Under the pieces are notes generated by a model. The model had not been told where the DNA came from and ran no database searches. It saw nothing but the letters and a program-made list of their open reading frames with translations. A DNA stretch of 64,000 bases, taken from assembly GCF_958295425.1 (NCBI RefSeq), contig NC_081150.1, positions 8,307,001 to 8,371,000 on the forward strand, written 5' to 3'. A program made the translations under genes and the position numbers. This document shows positions 61,252 through 64,000 of this stretch, in pieces (position 1 is the stretch's first letter; every line of letters begins with the position of its first letter). The DNA is from Solea solea. Taxonomy: Eukaryota; Chordata; Actinopteri; Pleuronectiformes; Soleidae.

Positions 61252-61266
61252 CCACTAGGGGGCACT
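61252..61266 (+). promoter_or_regulatory. CTCF-consensus motif between dpf3 and the next gene
   Basis: CCACTAGGGGGCACT fits all 15 positions of the degenerate CTCF core CCASYAGRKGGCRSY. It lies in the 0.85-kb gap between two convergent 3' ends. Binding is inferred. Confidence 0.5.
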
Positions 61267-61827
61267 GTTGGAATGAAGTGGAGCTCCAGGAAATGTTGTG
61301 ATTTATAGACGAATACTGGTTTCTTTAATAAAATAATCATTTCATAAACATTTTATGTACCAAGAGTTTTATGTAATCTACAACATGCATCATATTTAAT
61401 AATAATTGAAGCCACGGGACAAAGATAATTGGCACACACTGCACTTTAACCTTCTACAATTACCCCCATAAGCTTCTGTTGATCTATATTTATAGTTCAT
61501 TATTTTTGCAGTCATTTGAAGTAGACTATTCACTGAGACCCGAGTACTGCATTTCATTCCATTAATGTTTTTACATGGCCAGAATGGCAATTAAGTTTCC
61601 TTGCATCCTTGAATTATTTTGTGTGTAAGGACCATTTTCCTCTTAAGAAAGCAACCTAGATTAGTCTTCCCTGTACTTCAGTGGGTGTACTTTGCTATCA
61701 TTTATCTGCCCCATACACTGTGATATAGCACTTGTATTTGAGTTGACTGCAGTTTTATGTCAGCATTTTGAGTGGTAACCCTTAATCTGCACGCACAAGC
61801 AAGAGTTTAAGAACTTTGTTTACAGAG

Positions 61828-61833
61828 TTTATT
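61828..61833 (-). terminator. Polyadenylation signal of the right-edge gene
   Basis: Minus-strand AATAAA 227 nt after the stop codon at 62060. Confidence 0.5.
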
Positions 61834-62059
61834 AATGAAAATGAAACGTGGAAATGCAGAGTTTGCTACACATTCACAAGATAATGATGAGAACATGTAC
61901 AATACAGATGGATCTACATCCTCCACAAAATCGCATTATTTTACATCTATTGTATTATAGGCTATTATTCACTGTAATCAAGTGAAATGTATTTTAGCAT
62001 GCCTTAAACCTTTCATAATACAAGAGTTGTCGCTGTAGAAATGTGTTTGTGGGCTAGTT

Positions 62060-63629
62060 TCAGCAGCTCGTTGCCATTCCAGTGATGAGGGACACAAAAG
62101 AACTCGTGGCAAACCCGGGGTTGAGTAGGAGCTGCTCCAGCATGTCCCTGCCTTTCTCTCTTGTTTGTACTGAACACATGGCTTTTTGCCACATACTAAC
62201 CAGTGTACCACCTGAAAGAAGACAGAATCACAGCCATCATTAACAGACACCAATTCCATTTTAAAAGAAAACAAAGAAACACAAATATAATTTGATGTGT
62301 GACTTCCCCACCAAGAAAACTGTTGATGCTTTGCATCCAGGAGAAGATGGACAGTGTGTGCCTCTCCTCGTCACTCAGATCAGCGAAGTTGTCGTTCTCC
62401 TAGACATACAAATTATGACAAAGACATTAGAAGGGCCCACATGTATGGCATAATACTAATATTATTCAGAAATTCAGAAATGAATGGATGAAAAGGTAAG
62501 CCTGTACCTGTAGCACTCGACCTGGCAGAGGGCTTATGAACGGCACAGTTTTTGCGATATTGGAATGGAAATGCACTGCCGCTACATACTCTGCTGAGTT
62601 GAGCCAGCTGTTAAAAAACGACTGCTCTGTGGAGGAGTAGAAGCTCTTCCTGGATGAGAGGAGAAGACAGGAAGGATATCAAGATCAGAGATGTTAAAAC
62701 ACTATTTAACATTTGCTGACTTCATGCTGGGTTTGATTCTTGCAGCTTACAAGTAACCTTTATATTTACAATACATAAGGGATGGCTGCCATGTTGGACC
62801 ACTGTGTTCTAACTAACAAACTAAACACCTTTTGAGTTTTGATTATAACTAAAGGATAGCATAGCCAGAGGTTACTAAAATCTACACATCGCACCTTTAA
62901 GACGTACAAGGACAGAGGTTCAGGGTGCAGAGGGGGCACGAAAAGAGGAACCATTCAAAGTCACTGACCCATCAAAATAAATTTGAGGTTGTTATCATAA
63001 ACTTGCATGATGTTTTAAAGAAAGGAAGTCTGGAAATCATTCATGTATTACATGGTAGTGAAGCCTGCAGCTGTCATCAACTGACGACAAGGCGATTCTT
63101 TGCTTATTTGCTCTCTCGCTCGTAATTAGATGGGCGTATTCACAATATTGCTTAACTCAACATGGTATCTAAGGAGCTTGTAGAGAGATTTTATGGCAAA
63201 ACTTAATATGATGAACTAACTGGCTGCTTGCTTCAAGACTGCCAACGTGAAGATGCTCTGCATGGTGTGAACTGAAGTGGAGACTGTCATGTCTGTTGAT
63301 TGTTGATTGTTGATTGTTTATTGTTGATTGTTTATTTATGTTTATTTATGTAACTGCCTGTTTTGCATCGTGGGTCTGAGAGGACTGCAATTTCATCTGT
63401 GCTGTATGTCGTACATATAGTACATTTGACAAATAAAACTACTTGACTTGACTTGAGACCGGAGCGGAGACCACACAAATGAAATGTGCTTAAGGTTTCA
63501 TGAGTGTTACCTGGTGTCGCATACTGAAGAGGAATGAGTTGAAGCCAGTTGAGCAGCCCAGTTGAGACCAAGGAGAGCATCTTTCTTCTCAGCATCAGAC
63601 AGAGGAGACTCACTCGCACTCTTGAGACC
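62060..63629 (-). CDS. Unidentified protein, last four exons (5' part outside the window)
   Basis: Not recognised. Exons 5' to 3': 63629-63511, 62649-62508, 62399-62312 and 62211-62060. Phases join without stops and all donors are GT, so this is a real gene. The visible 166 residues are the C-terminus. They begin GLKSASESPLSDAEKK, continue LLGLNWAAQLAS, SFFNSWLNSAEYVAA, VPFISPLPGRVLQ and LSDEERHTLSIFSWMQ, and end FVSLITGMATSC. The sequence is mostly amphipathic, with no zinc finger, transmembrane span or enzyme motif that I can name; it looks like the end of an alpha-helical protein. The first visible acceptor (TTTAAAG) is weak and follows a TG repeat. The gene is tail-to-tail with dpf3. Exon 63629 is the least certain. 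Confidence 0.7.
63293..63465 (+). mobile_element. LINE 3'-end remnant in an intron of the right-edge gene
   Basis: A TTGATTG/TTTATTG repeat (63293-63350) is followed by GACTGCAATTTCATCTGTGC, GACAAATAAAACTACTTGAC and a TTGAC pentamer tail. This is the usual 3' end of a fish CR1/L2-type LINE. It lies antisense to the host gene. Confidence 0.5.
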
Positions 63630-63643
63630 CTTTAAACACAAAA

Positions 63644-63661
63644 TACACACACACACACACA
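63644..63661. repeat. (AC)n microsatellite beside a splice acceptor
   Basis: Nine AC units on the plus strand, that is (GT)9 on the coding strand, ending 15 bases before the acceptor of the exon at 63629. Confidence 0.85.
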
Positions 63662-64000
63662 GGAGTTCCTCCATAAAGAGTCAGGATACAGAGGCACAAA
63701 CAGAAGCAGCAGAAACTGAGACATTGTGATTGTCAGAGCCTCCCTGATGCCCGTTCTTTTGGCTTGTAACATATCTGTAAATGTGTGTCACAGTTATATC
63801 ATTTCCCACCTGTGAACAGTAAACTCGCCTTTACCCCAGTTATCATGATTTGTTTGTTTGTCTTGATTCTGCTGTGTGGTTTGTCAGGATGAGACAAACC
63901 GCAGCCTCATACTCTCTGTGAGTACATAATACGATAAATACAGTTGTTACAGATGCTGTTGTTGTTGATGTTGACTTCACACTGCTATGTTGTTTTGTAT
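63662..64000. other. Right edge, intronic, no exon seen
   Basis: Presumed intron of the unidentified minus-strand gene. No splice-flanked frame is evident. Confidence 0.4.

Noticed and set aside
63293..63350. Short regular repeats (TTGATTG and similar) as a possible CRISPR array
   Set aside because: Units are 7 bp with no spacers. They are part of a LINE 3' end in a vertebrate genome.
1..64000. tRNA, rRNA or other structured RNA genes
   Set aside because: No sequence with convincing A/B boxes and cloverleaf, and no rRNA segment, was noticed by eye. A covariance-model scan was not possible.

Overview
The window is nuclear DNA of a ray-finned fish, most likely a spiny-rayed (percomorph) teleost. 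It has vertebrate genes with short GT-AG introns, many dinucleotide microsatellites, and fish-type LINE and DNA-transposon remnants. No prokaryotic, viral or organellar gene order is visible. Exon models were built by hand from reading frame, splice sites and phase, and from remembered mammalian family members; no database search was run.

Layout, left to right. (1) 1-900: CpG-rich promoter with a probable non-coding first exon of an unidentified minus-strand gene leaving the left edge. (2) 1556-5560 (-): vps18, complete, 9 coding exons, 979 aa. (3) 6965-8584 (+): rhov, complete, 3 exons, 236 aa, head-to-head with vps18. (4) 10.1-21.3 kb: about 11 kb with no convincing gene, carrying LINE tails, simple repeats and one doubtful 79-codon ORF. 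(5) 21391-23640 (-): pigh, complete, 4 exons, 180 aa. (6) 25134-29617 (+): zfyve1 (DFCP1), 12 coding exons, 779 aa, head-to-head with pigh. (7) 31453-39349 (-): dcaf4, 13 coding exons, 518 aa, tail-to-tail with zfyve1. (8) 40177-58343 (+): dpf3, head-to-head with dcaf4. Both known isoform types can be read: DPF3b (377 aa, double PHD finger) and DPF3a (342 aa, alternative last exon). (9) 62060-63629 (-): last four exons of an unrecognised gene running off the right edge.

The genes are unrelated housekeeping or signalling genes, not one pathway: endolysosomal tethering (vps18), atypical Rho signalling (rhov), GPI-anchor synthesis (pigh), ER/omegasome PI3P sensing (zfyve1), CRL4 ubiquitin ligase substrate selection (dcaf4) and BAF chromatin remodelling (dpf3). 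They form three head-to-head pairs with shared promoter regions. In human, vps18-rhov map together on chromosome 15q15, and dpf3-dcaf4-zfyve1 (with pigh nearby) on 14q24, so the window joins two human blocks.

I found no new defence-like or otherwise undescribed multi-gene system. The items most worth a second look are a near-perfect 20-bp hairpin in the probable zfyve1 3' UTR, two GC-AG introns, a hAT-like element with terminal repeats inside the dpf3 3' UTR, TG-repeat tracts lying at two 3' splice sites, two full CTCF-consensus sites at gene-block borders, and the unidentified protein at the right edge.
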